From assembly GCA_016794735.1 (NCBI GenBank), contig JAEUJK010000257.1, positions 1 to 15,396 of the forward strand: a stretch of DNA of 15,396 nucleotides, read 5' to 3'. The DNA comes from Gemmatimonadota bacterium. Its GTDB lineage: Bacteria > Gemmatimonadota > Gemmatimonadetes > Gemmatimonadales > Gemmatimonadaceae. A program made the translations under genes and the position numbers. This document shows, in pieces, positions 13,516-15,396 of the stretch (position 1 is its first letter; each line of letters begins with the position of its first letter). Below the pieces are notes generated by a model. The model worked only from the letters and a program-made list of their open reading frames with translations, searched no databases and had not been told where the DNA came from.

Positions 13516-14873
13516 CGAATGGGATATCTCGGCGGGATGCCATCAGCCGGGGACTGGCGGTCGTTGCCGCAACGAGTGCTACGGCGAGTCTGGCCGGCGC
13601 CCAACATGGCGGCCATGCAACGCCGCCCCCCAAGCCGCGAACTGCGGCGCCCGCGGATGCGCTAGCGGTTCCGAGGGTGCGTCGACGCGCATCCCCGGGC
13701 CTTCCCGGACGAGACTACACGCCCGTAATCACTCCAAACGGCGAAACGCTGCCATTTCGGATCGTTGACGGTGTCAAAGTACTCCACCTGACGACCGGCG
13801 AGTTCGACCACGAGTTCGCACCGGGGCTGACGGGGAAGTGCTGGGGCTACGACGGGCGGACGATTGGCCCAACAATCGAGGTGGTCGAAGGGGACCGGGT
13901 GCGGATCTACGTCACCAATCGCTTGCCGGAGCCGACGAGTGTGCATTGGCACGGGATCATCCTGCCCTCGGGCATGGACGGTGTGTCGGGGTTGAGTCAA
14001 GCGCCGATTCCGTCGGGGGAGACGTACCTGTACGAGTTCGACCTGAACCAGTACGGGACGTACATGTACCATCCCCACTACGATGAGATGACCCAGCAGG
14101 CGCTGGGCATGATGGGAATGATAGTCGTGCACCAACGCGGCGAACGCCGCCGACCCGACAAGGACTTCGTGATGTTGTCCAGCGAGTGGCGGATCGGCAT
14201 TGGGACGTCGCGCCCGGATCCCAATGAGATGGTCGACTTCAACGTGCTGACCTTCAACAGCAAGGCCTTCCCCGGCACGGCTCCGCTCGTGATCCAGCTG
14301 AACGACGACGTGCGGGTACGCTTCGGCAATCTGAGCGCGATGAGCCACCATCCGATCCACGTGCACGGACTGGCCTGGCGTGTGGTGGCTACCGATGGAG
14401 GGCCGATTGCCCCGGCCGGGCAGTGGCCGGAGACCACGGTGCTGGTCCCCGTGGGAACGACAAGAACGGTGGAGTTCACCGCAACCAACCCCGGCGATTG
14501 GGCGATGCACTGCCACATGACGCACCACACGATGAACCAGATGGGCCACAGCGGGGTGAACTTCGTCGGGGCGGACGCTGCGCGCATCGATGCCGCCACC
14601 CGTGAGCTGTTGCCGAGCTACATGACCATGGGGCAAGCGGGCATGGGTGACCATGCGGTCATGGGGATGCCCGTCCCGCGCAATTCCATTCCCATGATCG
14701 GTCGCGAGGGGCCGAAAGGCTACATCGATATGGGCGGCATGTTCACGATCCTCAAGGTGCGCGATCAGGTGACGAGTCAGGCCGATCCAGGATGGTACGC
14801 CGATCCCCCCGGCACGGTGGCGAGGCGCGCCGGCCGGGCCGAGCTCGAGCGGGATGGCGTGCGCGATTTGTAG
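13512..14873 (+). CDS. Tat-exported two-domain multicopper oxidase
   Basis: 453-residue periplasmic oxidase, probably oxidising Cu(I) or phenols with reduction of O2. AGGAG lies upstream of the ATG. ISRRDAISRG followed by a hydrophobic run and SLAGA|QHGGH is a Tat signal. All four copper motifs are intact: HWHG (145-148), HPH (187-189), HPIHVHG (280-286) and HCHxxxHxxxxM (Cys334, His335, His339, Met344). Only 135 residues separate the first and third motifs, against over 300 in three-domain CueO or CotA, so the middle cupredoxin domain is missing. The type 1 site is in the second domain, as in two-domain (small laccase-type) enzymes, which work as trimers. A Met-rich tail (about 372-415, e.g. 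YMTMGQAGMGDHAVMGM) may feed Cu(I). Last gene of the operon; no terminator hairpin is obvious in the 75 bp that follow. Confidence 0.93.
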   Translation: MTNGISRRDAISRGLAVVAATSATASLAGAQHGGHATPPPKPRTAAPADALAVPRVRRRASPGLPGRDYTPVITPNGETLPFRIVDGVKVLHLTTGEFDHEFAPGLTGKCWGYDGRTIGPTIEVVEGDRVRIYVTNRLPEPTSVHWHGIILPSGMDGVSGLSQAPIPSGETYLYEFDLNQYGTYMYHPHYDEMTQQALGMMGMIVVHQRGERRRPDKDFVMLSSEWRIGIGTSRPDPNEMVDFNVLTFNSKAFPGTAPLVIQLNDDVRVRFGNLSAMSHHPIHVHGLAWRVVATDGGPIAPAGQWPETTVLVPVGTTRTVEFTATNPGDWAMHCHMTHHTMNQMGHSGVNFVGADAARIDAATRELLPSYMTMGQAGMGDHAVMGMPVPRNSIPMIGREGPKGYIDMGGMFTILKVRDQVTSQADPGWYADPPGTVARRAGRAELERDGVRDL

Positions 14874-14948
14874 CGACACGGGAAACGATCACAAGGTGAA
14901 CGGATCGAAGCGCCTGCCGGGTGCGGGAACGTCGCATGCTTTCCAATG

Positions 14949-15396
14949 TCAAGGCCGCGATGTTGAATAGGGGTGCGTGTCGGTCCGCACATGGCTTAAG
15001 GATCGCAGCTCGCGCTGCTTGAGGAGGGAGTAGATCGCTGGAATCACCAGGAGCGTTAGAACGGTGCTGGAGACCATCCCGCCGATCATCGGCGCGGCGA
15101 TTCGCTTCATGACGCTCGCTCCAGCCCCGTGCCCCCACATGATCGGCAGCAACCCTGCCATGATCGCCGTGACCGTCATCATTTTCGGGCGCACACGCTC
15201 CACTGCGCCCTCCGTCACCGCATCATACAGGTCAACGAGCGACGGGTCGGTTCCCTCTCGTTGCCGGCGCGCGACGATCGCGTCCCATGCATGGCCAAGG
15301 TAGATCAGCATGACCACTCCGGTTTCAGCGGCGACGCCAGCCAAGGCAATGAAACCAATCGCCACCGCGACCGACCAGTCGTAGTTCAACCACCAA
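14949..15396 (-). CDS. cusA: Heavy-metal efflux RND pump, CusA type, C-terminal part (cut by right edge)
   Basis: The final 148 codons or so of a second RND metal pump; the frame continues through the right edge (upstream residues WWLNYDWS), so no start is present here. The sequence matches the last membrane helices of CusA: GFIALAGVAAETGVVMLIYL, then RVRPKMMTVTAIMAGLLPIM and KRIAAPMIGGMVSSTVLTLL, ending in a short cytosolic tail. The wording is closer to CusA (Cu+/Ag+) than CzcA. It is convergent with the multicopper oxidase, 75 bp apart. It is a different gene from the left-edge RND fragment: this piece is C-terminal and that one N-terminal, and together they would give only about 400 of some 1,040 residues. 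Confidence 0.93.
   Translation of the reverse strand, partial: WWLNYDWSVAVAIGFIALAGVAAETGVVMLIYLGHAWDAIVARRQREGTDPSLVDLYDAVTEGAVERVRPKMMTVTAIMAGLLPIMWGHGAGASVMKRIAAPMIGGMVSSTVLTLLVIPAIYSLLKQRELRSLSHVRTDTHPYSTSRP

Noticed and set aside
13662..14879. 405-codon His-rich ORF antisense to the multicopper oxidase
   Set aside because: Its His richness is the reverse complement of Met/Val/Thr-rich coding sequence; no signal, motif or ribosome site supports it and the oxidase is intact.
14874..14948. Terminator between the oxidase and the right RND gene
   Set aside because: No stable stem followed by T residues could be read on either strand.
1..15396. Idea that the two RND fragments are one gene on a circular 15.4-kb element
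   Set aside because: Joining the ends would give only about 400 residues of a roughly 1,040-residue family, and the fragments resemble different subfamilies.

Overview
This is a GC-rich bacterial window that reads almost wall to wall as a metal-detoxification island, mainly for copper/silver. The genes are Gram-negative in design: RND efflux parts, two outer-membrane factors, periplasmic and lipoprotein signal peptides, and a Tat substrate. The combination of a Met-rich Ig-like lipoprotein, a BlaI/M56 regulator pair, a CopC-CopD fusion, a CPH-type ATPase and a czcCBA-like operon headed by a small Cys/His protein reminds me of Gemmatimonadota. That assignment is inference and no rRNA or marker gene is present to confirm it.

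Layout. Positions 1-3581 (minus strand) hold one operon read right to left: a small Cys/His membrane-anchored protein, a TolC/CzcC outer-membrane factor, a lipoprotein HlyD/CzcB adaptor, and the first 248 codons of a CzcA-type RND pump cut by the left edge. A 300-bp divergent control region (3582-3881) follows. Then on the plus strand come a Met-rich Ig-like lipoprotein (3882-4409) and a BlaI-family repressor overlapping an M56 (BlaR1-like) membrane metalloprotease (4558-6053). A secreted-looking alpha/beta hydrolase lies on the minus strand (6117-7118), divergent from a tightly packed five-gene plus-strand operon (7191-14873): CopC-CopD fusion, CopB-type P1B ATPase, DUF4198-NTF2 fusion, lipoprotein TolC-family factor, and Tat-exported two-domain multicopper oxidase. 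The right edge (14949-15396, minus) is the C-terminal end of a second, CusA-type RND pump.

How it may work together (inference). CopB moves copper from cytoplasm to periplasm. The multicopper oxidase can oxidise Cu(I), and CopC-D and the Met/His-rich secreted proteins bind periplasmic copper. The RND/TolC systems export metal across the outer membrane. The repressor has no cysteine and the M56 protease carries a short Cys/His-rich tail after its last membrane helix, where BlaR1 carries its penicillin sensor. This suggests a metal-triggered proteolytic derepression circuit, which is the most interesting hypothesis in the window.

I saw no tRNA, rRNA, CRISPR array, insertion sequence, transposase, integrase or replication origin.
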